Shown here piece by piece: positions 37,770 through 48,245 of a DNA stretch of 64,000 nt. Source of the stretch: Phytopythium helicoides (lineage: Eukaryota > Oomycota > Peronosporomycetes > Pythiales > Pythiaceae); assembly GCA_024867545.1 (NCBI GenBank), contig JANFNE010000071.1, positions 124,001-188,000 on the forward strand, given 5' to 3'. Positions within the stretch are counted from its first letter, which is position 1; the number at the start of each line of letters is the position of its first letter. The position numbers were made by a program, and so were the translations under genes. Below the pieces are notes generated by a model, which did not search any database, was not told where the DNA came from, and was given only the letters and a program-made list of their open reading frames with translations.

Positions 37770-39599
37770 CTAACTTGGCTGCAACTGCGTGTGCAGCTCC
37801 ATCGCTTCCCGACCGAAGCGCAGTAATGAAGTCTCTAGATCACGAATGTGCCAGGATGCACCCACTTCATCAACTGGAGTCAGCTGGAAGTAAGGCGATT
37901 TGAGGTTGCGGTCGCCGTAGCACTGATTACATCGGACGATCTTTGCGACGTCTGACATTCCTCCATACTCGATGCGATAGAACTTGCGAGCGTGCTCATA
38001 CTGCATCGCAGGAGTCGCCATTGCTTCTTCCGGGTATTTGAAGACTTGAACGTGCGTCCACACAACGTCCTTGTCTTCCTCTTCTTCCCCCGTGAGCTTC
38101 TTGGAGTTGCGATGCATGAACAGAATTGCCTCCGGGCCTGCATTGGCGCTTGCATCTGGATCGAACTGCACCATAGTCATCCCGCAGAAGACCGTGCCTT
38201 CCACCCCTTCAAATGTAGATCCCGCTGTTGCCGGTGGGTGAGGTACCATATGGAACTGCGCTCCAGCTTTCATCCACGCGAGGCGAAAGAGATCTTTATC
38301 TCCGTACGCCATCTGCATAGCTGCAATGTAGTTTGGCCGGTAGAATGCTAGATATTCAAGAGCTGCAAATGCCCCGGAAGCCTTTGCCCGACGCTTATCG
38401 ATAAGCACCTGGCCGCTTTCCTGCTCAAACATGTCGACGAACGGCATACCAATGACCTCCCACAGCACAGATTGCTCGTGAATGTTGAAAATCGTGTGCG
38501 GTGGCAACCAGAAATCCGGCCAAAACACGGCTCCAGTGGCTTGGAACGCCTTGCTCTCTGTGAACAGGAATGCTGGATCTCTCACGGGCATGTTGTCGGC
38601 ATCAAGAAACAGTACTTGGTCAAACTCGCTGTTCAAGAGCGCATAAATCTTTGCGTAGAACCCCCTTGCGCGAGAATCTCTGATCTGTCGAAGCGTAGTG
38701 GGTCCATAATCGTTCACAAGCGACTGCAGAACAGGCTGGGTCTCCACAGGTACTGTGCTGCCGCGCATCATCTCGCTCTTGAGGTACCAAACCTCAATTG
38801 GTAGTGCGCATTTGTGAACCGTGCGAAGGAGACGGATTGTTGCGTGGACGCTCACCAGTAGTTTGGGATAGACGACCATGACAATCCCGCTGGTTGGAGT
38901 CTGCAGCTCATCCATGCGCCGCAGCGTTGCTTGATTCTGCGTCTCAATCGCGTTGTTCCATTTCGCTTGGGCAATTGCACGCTCGAGCTCGGCTGACGTC
39001 TTGGCGATATCTGCTGCCTGGCGGCACCGAAAACGCTGGCCAAGCATGACAGACGAACAGTTCACTGAGAATGCTTGGACTTCTTCTCCGGTTGCTTCAT
39101 CCAACATCATGCAGTATCCCGAAGCCATCCCACCGATGATCGGCGCATCACACGATCTGTTTGTCTCCACTGGTTGGATATTCTGAATGCCAGCGCACGT
39201 GCTGGTCTCGCGCCACCCAAGACACGTGAGTTTGGGAACATGGATCGACTGTGGGTCGATTAGAGACGAATCCAACGTCCGTGGGTCGACAGCAGCCTGA
39301 GGCGAAGCGCCTTCGAGCGTCTCGCAGTTATCGCCTCGAAACGAGCCACCTAACCACCACAGAGTCGTGCAGACTCCGTAAATGAGCATGGCCACCCACA
39401 TGAGGAGCGGCTTGCCGACATGTCCGTTGGCCAGCATTTGCGTTCTGCGCAGCAAACCGAACAGTGGTTCTTCCTCCTTTGTTTCGCCACCGTGGGCCTT
39501 TCGACCTGACGTTTTGCAGCACTTGGAATCGGAATGCCCGTGCACAGCCGTGTCCAACGCATTGTCGCGTATGCCTGCGCGATCGTGAAGGGACCTCAT
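37770..39599 (-). CDS. GT71-like Golgi glycosyltransferase, paralogue 2
   Basis: 609 residues from the first ATG (MRSLHDRAG); the frame is open upstream but without an ATG. The membrane anchor is at about residues 64-85 (PLLMWVAMLIYGVCTTLWWL). The stem carries TCLGWRETSTC and SGYC. The DXD motif FLDADNMPVRDP lies at 333-335. The blocks GAVFWPDFWLP, VDMFEQESGQVLIDKRRAK and YGDKDLFRLAWMK are all intact, as is the C-terminal CYGDRNLKSPYF signature shared by most paralogues. Nearest in sequence to the paralogue at 43981-45899 (shared LWWLGGS anchor and RRMDELQTP-like stem). Same strand as its neighbours on both sides; 299 bases separate it from paralogue 1. Confidence 0.82.
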   Translation of the reverse strand: MRSLHDRAGIRDNALDTAVHGHSDSKCCKTSGRKAHGGETKEEEPLFGLLRRTQMLANGHVGKPLLMWVAMLIYGVCTTLWWLGGSFRGDNCETLEGASPQAAVDPRTLDSSLIDPQSIHVPKLTCLGWRETSTCAGIQNIQPVETNRSCDAPIIGGMASGYCMMLDEATGEEVQAFSVNCSSVMLGQRFRCRQAADIAKTSAELERAIAQAKWNNAIETQNQATLRRMDELQTPTSGIVMVVYPKLLVSVHATIRLLRTVHKCALPIEVWYLKSEMMRGSTVPVETQPVLQSLVNDYGPTTLRQIRDSRARGFYAKIYALLNSEFDQVLFLDADNMPVRDPAFLFTESKAFQATGAVFWPDFWLPPHTIFNIHEQSVLWEVIGMPFVDMFEQESGQVLIDKRRAKASGAFAALEYLAFYRPNYIAAMQMAYGDKDLFRLAWMKAGAQFHMVPHPPATAGSTFEGVEGTVFCGMTMVQFDPDASANAGPEAILFMHRNSKKLTGEEEEDKDVVWTHVQVFKYPEEAMATPAMQYEHARKFYRIEYGGMSDVAKIVRCNQCYGDRNLKSPYFQLTPVDEVGASWHIRDLETSLLRFGREAMELHTQLQPS

Positions 39600-39979
39600 T
39601 CTGCGCTGAGATGCGATCACGTCAGAGTATCCAACGAAAGTTTGAGATGGATCCACTTCACGAAGGCCAGCAATTGCGGCGAGAGAAATTCATTCAGAAC
39701 CCTTAGTGCACAAGAGGTATCCCGTACTGGCATCTCGGTGCAGTGGTTATGGGCACGCGTCCCGGGACGTGAGATGGCTATGAAACTCCACCAGCGCCCG
39801 CTTGCGAACGCCAGTGGATCTTTCCACTCACGGAACGTTTGAAAGTCGCGCGATTTGGGTTGTCTGTCATCACCGCCGTCTCCTTCGCCTTTGTCGTCTC
39901 CATCGTCTCCATCTTTACTCGCTGGTGCCAGGGCTGAACGCCCGTCGCTTGATTGCATAAATACCATGTACTGGACGAA
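39600..39979. other. Spacer between glycosyltransferase paralogues 2 and 3
   Basis: 380 bases upstream of paralogue 2. Nothing beyond presumed promoter and terminator sequence is recognised. Confidence 0.4.
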
Positions 39980-41839
39980 CTACTTGCCGCCAAGCCGAAT
40001 GTTGAGCTTGATTGGCGCTGCCATGACGGCCACCTTCTTCTCTGTAGGCAGTTCTGCCACCGCATCGCTCGCAAACTGCAGCAGTTGTCTCTCGATATCG
40101 GGAAACGCAGTCTTTCCCCACTCGATGGTCTTGTAGCGAGGAGTCAAGAGCGTCATTTGGCCATAGCACCACTGCGTGGGGGGAAACTGCGGCGCTCCGT
40201 TGTAGATCTCCACGTGATAGCTGCGCTTCATGAACTCGTACAGCATATCCAGCTTCCCAGACCTCACTCTAACACCTGGAGCTCGAGTTGGAGGAGGAGT
40301 CGTCGGCTCAATGACTGCGGTTGACGCTGGAGTAATCCGCCGAGCGTCAACGTCTCGTCCAAGATACTGAAATCGCTGTAAGTGTGTCCAGATGAGCTCA
40401 TCTGGCTTGCTCTTGGATCCTCGTCCACCCGTAAGCTTCTTGGCGTTGCGGTGCAGGAACAGCACGTCGCCATTCGGATCCGCCTGGACCATCGACATAC
40501 CGCAGAACTTATCGTCTCGCAACGTTCCAGCCGTACCAGGAGGATGTGGCACCATGTAGAACGGCGTCCGCGTCTTTAGCCATGCCAGTCGAAACAAGTC
40601 CTTGTCACCATGTGCTAGCTTGAGTCGGACGAAGATGTTCGGCTCGTGAAATGCGAGCAGGTTTAGCATTCGAAGTGCAGCATGAGCTCGTCGCCTGTCA
40701 ATGAGTAGCTGACCACTCTCCTGCTCGAACATGTCGACGTAGGGCATGTCAAGTAGCTCCCACAGCAGCGACGCACTGTTCACATTAAAGATGGTGTGAT
40801 CTGGATGCCAAAAGTCGGGCCAGAAGATGGCTCCGAACTCGCGGAACTCGCGAGTAGCAAAGAGATAGCGCGGGTCTCGCACTGGCACGTTGTCTGCATC
40901 AAGGAAGAGCACGTTGTCGAACTGCGAGTTTGAGATGGCAAATACCTTGGTGTTGAAGCCCGTGATACGTTTGTGGTAACGCGGATCTTCCGTTGGTAGC
41001 GGTCGGAGGTAAAGCTGCGCTTCCGCTGTTGATCCGTTCCTTAAGAGCCACTCGAGTTGATCCGCCGTCACGTTTGCATCGCGCATTTCGGCTGGCGAGT
41101 ACCACATCTCGATCGGCAGCGAGCTGTTGAGCGACGAGCGCAGCACTCGGACAGATGCCAGCGCGCTCACCAGCAGCTTTGGGTAGACGACCATGACAAT
41201 TCCATCCGTTGCATTCGCCTTCTGAGCGGTGGGAAGTATCGGGGTAATGTTGAGCTGGCCTGTCATTTCGGATGCGTTGGTGCTGCCGACGTCCGTCGAG
41301 TTGAGCTTTTGCAAACCCGAGCTGAGTTTCTTGGCGAGCGAATTGACAGCGAGCTGGAAGTCGGCAAACTCGCCTGCGTGGCGGCAGGTGAAGACGACGT
41401 CCGGTCGCACGCTGTCGCACGTGGTGCGCATGATTCGCACCTCCTCGCCGGTGTCTTCGTCGACCATGAGGCAGTAGCCGGGCACGGCTCCGCGCACATA
41501 TTGATCGCACGTGCGGTTGCGATTGGAGATGACCGGCGTGTTGGGGTCGCAGTTCTCAGTCTGCTTCCATCCAAGGCAGCGCAAGTTCCGTCCGAGCATC
41601 CCGCTGTCCTCGGAGTCGTTGCCGATCGCGTGGCGGCCGCCAAACTCCCGCACGTGCCGCCCCGCATGCACTTGGCTCGCAGCGATCGGGAACATCTGCA
41701 ACGAGTTGCTGCTCTCTAGCGTCCTGGAGCTCGTGGAGACGGCCATGTAGACCACGAAGCCCAACGCGTAGAGCCCCACGACGGCGAAGAGCGTCTGGAA
41801 TCTCGCGACGCGCACCACGCGAGCCCCCGAGCTCGCCAT
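39980..41839 (-). CDS. GT71-like Golgi glycosyltransferase, paralogue 3
   Basis: Intact 619 residues. The anchor is at about 13-34 (RFQTLFAVVGLYALGFVVYMA). The stem has RCLGWKQTENCDPN and several N-glycosylation sequons, more than in the other paralogues. The catalytic domain starts at DGIVMVVYPKLLVSALASVR, with DXD LFLDADNVPVRDP (Asp314-Asp316), then AIFWPDFWHPDHTIFNV, VDMFEQESGQLLIDRRRAH and HGDKDLFRLAWLK. It is one of the two divergent members; it lacks the NEYGPI block and carries instead an extended loop (LYLRPLPTEDPRYHKRITG). It shares a 216-base divergent promoter region with the mitochondrial release factor gene. Confidence 0.82.
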   Translation of the reverse strand: MASSGARVVRVARFQTLFAVVGLYALGFVVYMAVSTSSRTLESSNSLQMFPIAASQVHAGRHVREFGGRHAIGNDSEDSGMLGRNLRCLGWKQTENCDPNTPVISNRNRTCDQYVRGAVPGYCLMVDEDTGEEVRIMRTTCDSVRPDVVFTCRHAGEFADFQLAVNSLAKKLSSGLQKLNSTDVGSTNASEMTGQLNITPILPTAQKANATDGIVMVVYPKLLVSALASVRVLRSSLNSSLPIEMWYSPAEMRDANVTADQLEWLLRNGSTAEAQLYLRPLPTEDPRYHKRITGFNTKVFAISNSQFDNVLFLDADNVPVRDPRYLFATREFREFGAIFWPDFWHPDHTIFNVNSASLLWELLDMPYVDMFEQESGQLLIDRRRAHAALRMLNLLAFHEPNIFVRLKLAHGDKDLFRLAWLKTRTPFYMVPHPPGTAGTLRDDKFCGMSMVQADPNGDVLFLHRNAKKLTGGRGSKSKPDELIWTHLQRFQYLGRDVDARRITPASTAVIEPTTPPPTRAPGVRVRSGKLDMLYEFMKRSYHVEIYNGAPQFPPTQWCYGQMTLLTPRYKTIEWGKTAFPDIERQLLQFASDAVAELPTEKKVAVMAAPIKLNIRLGGK

Positions 41840-42055
41840 GGCTCCGTCCGACCTGGAAATGGGCTCGAGGCCTCGTCAACGCCGTTGCAACGCTGCCGCA
41901 GCGCTCGATTCGCGTCCACAGCCGTCGGATCGGCGTCTGCGTGCCATGAGCGGTGCCGAGCATGTGCCATCTGTCCTCATCGGATTCATGTACGGTACTG
42001 CCGAGTCGTGCCGCGACCATCCAAAGTGTCGCACTGTGACCACCCTCGGTCTCAC
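41840..42055. promoter_or_regulatory. Divergent intergenic promoter, glycosyltransferase 3 / mtRF1
   Basis: 216 bases separate the divergent start codons at 41839 and 42056. No clear Inr was recognised on the mtRF1 side apart from GGTCTCACATG overlapping the start. Confidence 0.35.
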
Positions 42056-43409
42056 ATGATGCTGCGCGCCTGTGCCGCTCGCCTGCTGCTGGCTGGCGCT
42101 CGGCCGACGGCTCGTGCGTCGCCTCGGCTGCGACTGGCGGCTGGGCATGCGCTGGCTCCGCCGCTGGGCCGCGGGATGGCCCTGCACGCGTCCATCCTGA
42201 GCCAGATGGAGCTGCTGTCGGCGCGCTACGAGGAGCTGTCGGCCGAGCTGTCGCACAACGACGGCAGCATGGCGGCCGAGCGCATCACGAGCCTGTCGAT
42301 CGAGATGGCCGACATGGAGCCCAAGGTGCTGGCGGCCAGGGAGCTCAAGGACAAGCAGGTGGCCATCCAGGAGCTCGAGGAGGTGCGCAACAGCGCTGAA
42401 GTCCTTCTGGTGGTGGTGGTGGTGCGTCAACTCACGCGGCGCTGCAGATGATTGAGGAGCAGCGAGAGGAGACGGACGCAGACGCACTAGAGCTGCGCCG
42501 CATGGCGGAAGAGGAGCGACGAGAGCTGCTGGAGCAGGTGGCCGAGCTCGAGGCGCAGGTCACGGTGCGTTGTTGAACGGCGTGAAGCACGAGGGAGGGG
42601 ACCGACATGCTGACGCTTTTCGGTATCTGCAGCGATTGATGCTGCCGCGAGATGCTGCGGACGACCGCAGCTCGATCGTCGAGATCCGCGCGGGCACGGG
42701 CGGCGACGAGGCCTGCTTGTTTGCGAGCGACGTGCTCAAGATGTACCAGAAGGTGGCGCTGGCCAAGGGCTGGCGATTCGAGGTGCTCAGCATGTCCGAG
42801 ACGGACCTGGGCGGCGTCAAGGAGTGCGTGTGCTCCATCACGGGCCGCGGTGCTTATGGTCGCATGAAGTTCGAGAGCGGCGTGCACCGCGTGCAGCGTG
42901 TGCCGGTCAACGATGTGCGCGTGCACACGAGCGCAGTGTCGGTCGTGGTGCTGCCAGAGGCCGAGGCCATCGACCTGCAGATCGACCCCAAGGACCTGCG
43001 CATTGACGTGTACCGCGCGAGTGGTGCCGGTGGACAGCATGTCAACACGACCGAGTCGGCTGTGCGCATCACGCACATTCCTACGGGCATCCAGGCGGCT
43101 GTGCAGGACGAGCGATCGCAGCACCAGAACAAGGCAAAGGCCATGAAGATTCTAGCTGCGCGCGTGCTCGACGGCGTGCGGAGACAGCGAGACTCGGAGC
43201 GTCACTCGATGCGCAGCGCGCAGGTCGGCTCGGGCGATCGATCCGAGCGCGTGCGCACCTACAACTTTCCGCAGAGCCGCGTGTCGGACCACCGCGTCAA
43301 TGTGACGGTCTACGGCATCGAGCGAGTGCTCGGTGGCGAGCTGCTGGACGAGATCGTCGACGCGCTCGTAGTCGAGGAGCAGAACAAGCTGCTGCAGCAG
43401 CTGGAATAG
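42056..43409 (+). CDS. Mitochondrial peptide chain release factor 1, shortened decoding loop
   Basis: Three exons, 42056-42400, 42448-42564 and 42633-43409, with GT...AG introns of 47 and 68 nt (the second with GTGCGT donor and TGCTGAC branch site), encode 412 residues. The N terminus is rich in Arg, Ala and Leu with no acids for 40 residues, as in mitochondrial targeting peptides. The helical domain 1 and the RF1 core ([32 protein letters not shown]) are clear. The catalytic loop [16 protein letters not shown] with the GGQ motif is intact, as are [12 protein letters not shown] and [16 protein letters not shown]. The codon-recognition loop is unusual: RF1 normally has RVPxT plus about five residues before HTS, whereas here it reads [12 protein letters not shown], two residues shorter and without the Thr of the PxT motif. 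Confidence 0.87.
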
Positions 43410-43956
43410 ATGGAGCTTGCATCGACGAAATGTTCGTGAGCCAGCGAACCCATCCGCTGGATGCTGCAAGAGTCTCACTTGACCTTGCAGCTGGAGCTTT
43501 CTAGCAACCCGCATGCGTGCAGCAGCTATCTAACAGCAAACGCATCTCATGTGGCGCCACAGCCTCAGATTCAGGGTCCCAATGGAGGATTGCGGCGCTC
43601 GTAAGCTCGTTCTCCTCTGTCGCGTCACAAGCAGACGATGCACATCGAGTCCTGGTGTTGAGCTCACTACCGTAGCACCGTCCGCCCGGAGCTGCGACGA
43701 CGGACACTACGTGATCATGATGGCATCCTCCAGAGCTGTGGGTCAGCAAGCTGGTCGAGTTCACTTCAACGAGCTCCTGCGCCGTGTCCAACAGGGCCAC
43801 CCACGGTGGCTCACCTGAGATAACAACTGGTCTGCCTTATGCCGTGGCGTGGCTTGGCTCAGCCCCTATCTCCTTGTGCCGTCGATGCCACGCACTGTCC
43901 ACGTCGCCATCGTGCCTGCTGATCCTCGAGGATGCTGCCGATGGCTGCTGCTCGCT
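43410..43956. other. Intergenic, nothing recognised
   Basis: This is the 3' side of mtRF1 and the upstream region of glycosyltransferase paralogue 4. It has short competing frames only. Confidence 0.45.
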
Positions 43957-43970
43957 GTCATTCCCTGAAA
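43957..43970 (+). promoter_or_regulatory. Inr-like core promoter of glycosyltransferase paralogue 4
   Basis: GTCATTCCCTGAAA contains the YCAYTYY initiator core about 11-24 bases before the ATG at 43981. Confidence 0.45.
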
Positions 43971-43980
43971 ACCTCGCACC

Positions 43981-45899
43981 ATGTCGGACATAGGCGCCCG
44001 GCTCGCCGAGCGCTCGTCGCTGCTGGCGGGGGCGACGGACCCGATGTCTCCGTCTCCGGTGACCATCCGGCTGCACAGCTATGCGGACGTTCGAGCAGCT
44101 TCTTCCTCAGGCAGTCGCAAGCCGCTGCTCATGACGCTCGCCGTGGTTGTGTACGGCCTGTGCATGCTCGTGTGGTGGCTAGGAGGGTCGGCCGCGCTTG
44201 GGATGGAGCGGTTCACGCCGACTATGGGCTCGACCGGTAGCATCTTTGGCGATTGGTCGAGTGTCGTGGACCCGCGAGTGCTCAACCCGGAGCTCGTGGA
44301 CCCCGACTCCATCCGAGTGCCCAAGCTCAAGTGTCTCGGGTGGCGGCAGACCAAGAACTGCGACCCGAACGGCGAACGCGATGAGGAAATGGACTTGCCG
44401 TGTGACCAGGCGATCACAGGGGGCGTTACTTCCGGCTACTGTGCTATGCTGGATGAGGAGACTGGCGAGGAGGTTCGCGCCATGGTCTCCAACTGCTCGT
44501 CAGTCCGCTACGGCATCAAGTACCGCTGCTCGCAGGCCAAGGAGATGGCCAAGATCCCAGCCCAGATGAGCCAGTTGGTCGCCAAGGCGCGGTGGATTGA
44601 TGCTGTTGAGAAGCAGAACCACACGCTGCTACGTCGAGAAGAAGAACCGCAGACCCCGGTTAACGGCATCGTCATGGTTGTCTACCCGAAGCTGCTCGTG
44701 AGCGTCTACGCAACCATCCGCATTCTGCGAGAAGTGCACAACTGCACGCTTCCAATCGAGCTCTGGTATCTCAAGAGCGAGATGGGGCATTCCATTGACG
44801 ATCCAACAGTGACGCGACCCATTCTGCGCACGCTGGTGAACGAGTACGGCCCCATATCGCTGCACAAGATCAAGGACATGCGTGCCAGGGGATACAACGC
44901 CAAGGTGTACGCGGTTGCACACAGCGAGCTCGACCAAGTGCTGTTCCTCGACGCCGACAATATGCCCGTGCGAGACCCAACGTACCTCTTCACAGACTCC
45001 AAGGTGTTCAACGAGACTGGCGCTGTCTTCTGGCCAGACTTCTGGTTGCCGAGCCACACTATTTTCAACATTCACAAGAGCTCGATGCTGTGGGAGGTGG
45101 TTGGGACTCCGTTTGTCGACATGTTTGAGCAGGAGAGTGGTCAGATCCTCATTGATAGGCGTCGTGCAAAGGCCTCTGGAGCTCTGGCTGCCCTCGAATA
45201 TCTAGCACTACACTTCCCCAACCCGATCTCGACCATGCGGCTGGCTCACGGAGACAAGGATTTGTTCGTCTCGCCTGGATGAAGGCCGGTGCGCCATTCC
45301 ACATGGTGAAGCATCCACCAGCGGCAGCTGGATCGAAGCTTGACATTGACAAGAAGGGCACGGTCTTTTGTGGCATGACCATGGTGCAGTTTGACCCAGA
45401 TGCAAGCGTCAACGCTGGCGTTGATGCCATCTTGTTCATGCATCGCAATGCCAAGAAGCTTTTAGGCTTCGAAAATGACGCCAAAGACATCGCGTGGACC
45501 CACGTGCAGGTATTCCAGTACCCGGAAGAGGCCATGGCAACACCTGAGACCCAATGGGCTCACACGCGAGAGCATTACCGTATCCAGATTGGTGGGCTAT
45601 TGGAGGCAGCGTCCGTCATCGGGTCTGCACGGTGCTACGGAGATCGCGATCTGAAATCCCCGCACTTTGCTCTTACAGCTGTAGAAGACGTAGCCCCGTG
45701 GCATATTCGCGAGCTTGAGACGACACTGCTGCAGTTCGGACGCGATGCGGTCAAGCTCAACAGCATTCCAGCGCCGACCAAAGTGGAAGACCGTTTGGGC
45801 GACGGTCTCTTGCAACCAGTGCTGCCACTAAGGACTTCTGAGGCTGGTCCTGTGGCAGTCGGCAGCGGACAAGCAGTAGCGAGCAGAGAGCCAAACTAG
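43981..45899 (+). CDS. GT71-like Golgi glycosyltransferase, paralogue 4, one-base frameshift
   Basis: Type II protein with an anchor at about 49-69 (LLMTLAVVVYGLCMLVWWLGG), stem KCLGWRQTKNCDPNG, DXD LFLDADNMPVRDP (Asp324-Asp326) and the usual WPDFWLP and VDMFEQESGQILIDRRRAK blocks. The frame breaks at GDKDLF: the sequence reads TTGTTCGTC where paralogue 6 has TTGTTCCGTC, so one C is missing at about 45267. Translation as written stops at 45282. The rest of the protein, including RLAWMKAGAPFHMV, CGMTMVQFDPDAS, FMHRNAKKL and CYGDRDLKSPHF, continues intact in the next frame to 45899. With the base restored it would be about 639 residues. A sequencing error is the simplest reading. Confidence 0.78.
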
Positions 45900-46181
45900 A
45901 GACAGACAGGTACAGTACAGTAATCCTATAACTATTCCAACCATTTGTCCAAGCTGCGTACAGCCAAATGATTGTCGAGGCCGGAATGGCACGTGCTCAC
46001 GGCCATCAGCCGACCACAAAGCTGAGTCAGTGGCCGTAGGCTAACGGGTTCGTGCGGGTACTCGTGGATCGCAAAATGTTCGCCAACTCACAGTGTTGTT
46101 ATCTTCGCTCGCTCACTTCAGCTCTTTCGACTGGTTGCTGAAGTCCTCGAACAGCGCGAATGTGGCCGACGGGATTCCCCC

Positions 46182-47841
46182 ATGCGCGAGTGGTGCCTGC
46201 GTCTACAAGACCTCGAGAGCACCAGATTCCCCCTGTGATGCAAGTCGTTCGCAAAGCAACGCCTCCACCAGTGGGGATGGCGCTATATACGCTGCCTGTT
46301 GGTAGCTTTCAGTGCTTTGCACTTCTTTGCGGGGAGTCACGCAGGTATTGAGAGCTTGCAACCAATAGACATCTTAAAGAAGACGTCGGTGGATCCCAAG
46401 TCAATTCGCGTGCCAACATACAAGTGCCTCGGGTGGCGTGAGACTCAAGAGTGCGAACCAAGCGGACCGCGAGACTTTGTGATGGACTCTCCATGCGAGA
46501 TTCCCATCGAAGGTGGTGCTTCAGGGTACTGCGCGCTTGAAGATGTTGCTACAAAGCAAGAAGTGCGCGCGATGCTTGCTAGCTGCTCGAGCGTTCGACC
46601 AGACGTCGACTTCACGTGTGACCAAGTAGCGGAGATGGCGCGAATGTCCGCGGAGCTCGACAAACTTGTCGCCCAAACGCGATGGGATCTTCTGTGTTCA
46701 CGTCCCGGCAGGTCTTGACGATAAACCTCTGGCCAAGGGGATTGTGATGGTTGTCTACCCGAAACTAGCTCGTCAGTGTTCATGCGACCGTCAGGCTACT
46801 GCGAATGCATGGCTGCACACTCCCGATCGAGCTGTGGTTCCTTATGAGTGAGATGGGACGCACAGCTCCAACTCGAGCAGTTTCTAAACTCGCTGGTGGA
46901 GGAGTACGGCCAGTAACGATTCACCCCGTCACGGATAGACGGATTGGTGGGTATAACACAAAGGTTCATGCGATTATCAATAGCGGGCTCGACCAAGTGC
47001 TCTTCTCGACGCAGATAACGTCCCTGTGAGAGACCCGACCTATCTGTTCACAGACTCCAAGATGTTCAACGACACTGGTGCTGTATTTTGGCCAGACTTC
47101 TGGCATCCGCTCCATACCATCTTTAACATTCATGAACACTCGCCACTGTGGGAAATGGTCGGTACGCCGTTCGTCGACATGTTTGAGCAGGAGAGCGGTC
47201 AGATTCTCATTGACAAGCGTCGTGCAAAGGCTACTGGAGCCCTCGCTGTGCTAGAGTACCTTGCGTTCCATGAGCCAAACTACTTCGTGAGACTCAACTT
47301 GCTTCATGGTGACAAGGATCTGTTTCGACTCGCGTGGTTGAAGACGAACACGTCGTTTCACATGGTACAGCACCCACCTGCATCCGCAGGGTCAACGATC
47401 AGGCTGGCCGGCCAAGATGATGCTTTCTGTGGCATGACTATGGCGCAGTTTGATCCAGATGCGAGCGTGAACGCCGGTGCCGAAGCCATTCTGTTCATGC
47501 ATCGGAACGGCAAGAAGCTGGTCGGAGACGAGCTCGACGTTGTCGACAGCGTGTGGACGCAAGTGCAGCTCTTCCGGTACCCTGAGCAGGCCATGCGGTC
47601 ATCCGAGACACAGCTAGAGCACGTGCGAGATCACTATCGCGTGCAGATCGGCGGCATGGAGGATGCGGCAGCTGTTCTCGGGACTGCGCACTGCTACGGC
47701 GACCGTGACTTAAAGTCGCCGCACTTTTCGCTGCTATCGGCGCCTTCCGAGCTGCTGCAGCTCGAGCGGACGTTGCTACAGCTCGGACGAGAGGCCGCGA
47801 AGCTGGTGAGCGGAGGACACGCTGACGACAGCGAGCTATAG
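46182..47841 (+). pseudogene. GT71-like glycosyltransferase, paralogue 5, multiply frame-disrupted
   Basis: Recognisable pieces lie in order but in changing frames. They are an anchor-like segment near 46280-46340 (VAFSALHFFAG), stem YKCLGWRETQECEPSG and SGYC, IVMVVYPKL near 46740, VRLLRMHGCTLPIELW near 46800 (by paralogue alignment), and NTKVHAIINSGLDQVLF near 46960. The DXD region is out of frame near 47005: TTCTCGACGCAGAT where paralogues have TTCCTCGAC. A long intact frame from VRDPTYLFTDSKMF (47026) to the stop at 47841 follows. At least five indels are needed. The start is uncertain. The intact, highly conserved C-terminal half argues for recent damage or poor sequence quality and against an old relic. 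Nearest relative: paralogue 1. Confidence 0.7.
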
Positions 47842-48057
47842 GCTGAGCTTGCAGGAGAGTTGAGGCGAGGTGGGATCAATTGTGTACAGTAACGATGCAA
47901 GTCCAGGCATGGCTACACTGGCAAACGAGTCAGCGCGAGCCCGTCTCAGTTGACGTGTATAGTCATACAGTATACGGGACACGCGTCCACATACAGAAGC
48001 CAAGACGTTTTCCACATCTCAGGGATACGTGCGTTAATCCCCTACCCTCTCCTCCTG

Positions 48058-48100
48058 GCCCAATCAAATCCCCTCCTCGCGTCCCCTTTGGCCCAATCAG
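48058..48100 (+). promoter_or_regulatory. Two GGCCCAATCA boxes upstream of glycosyltransferase paralogue 6
   Basis: GGCCCAATCA occurs at 48058-48067 and again at 48090-48099, 32 bases apart and about 150-190 bases before the start. It is the same motif, in the opposite orientation, as at 13419 and 34590. Confidence 0.45.
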
Positions 48101-48245
48101 CGCTCGGATCCGTCCGTCATACAAACCGCAACACATTGTGGACGCCAGAATCCACCGACCGCGTTGGACATGTGCAGGCGGCTCCGTCCGCATCCGGCTG
48201 CTTGTCCAGCCGGATCCCCGCGTTCCGAGCGCGTTTTCGGCTCGC

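Noticed and set aside
39600..39656. Upstream extension of glycosyltransferase 2 to 39656
   Set aside because: The extension would begin at GTG; the first ATG is at 39599.
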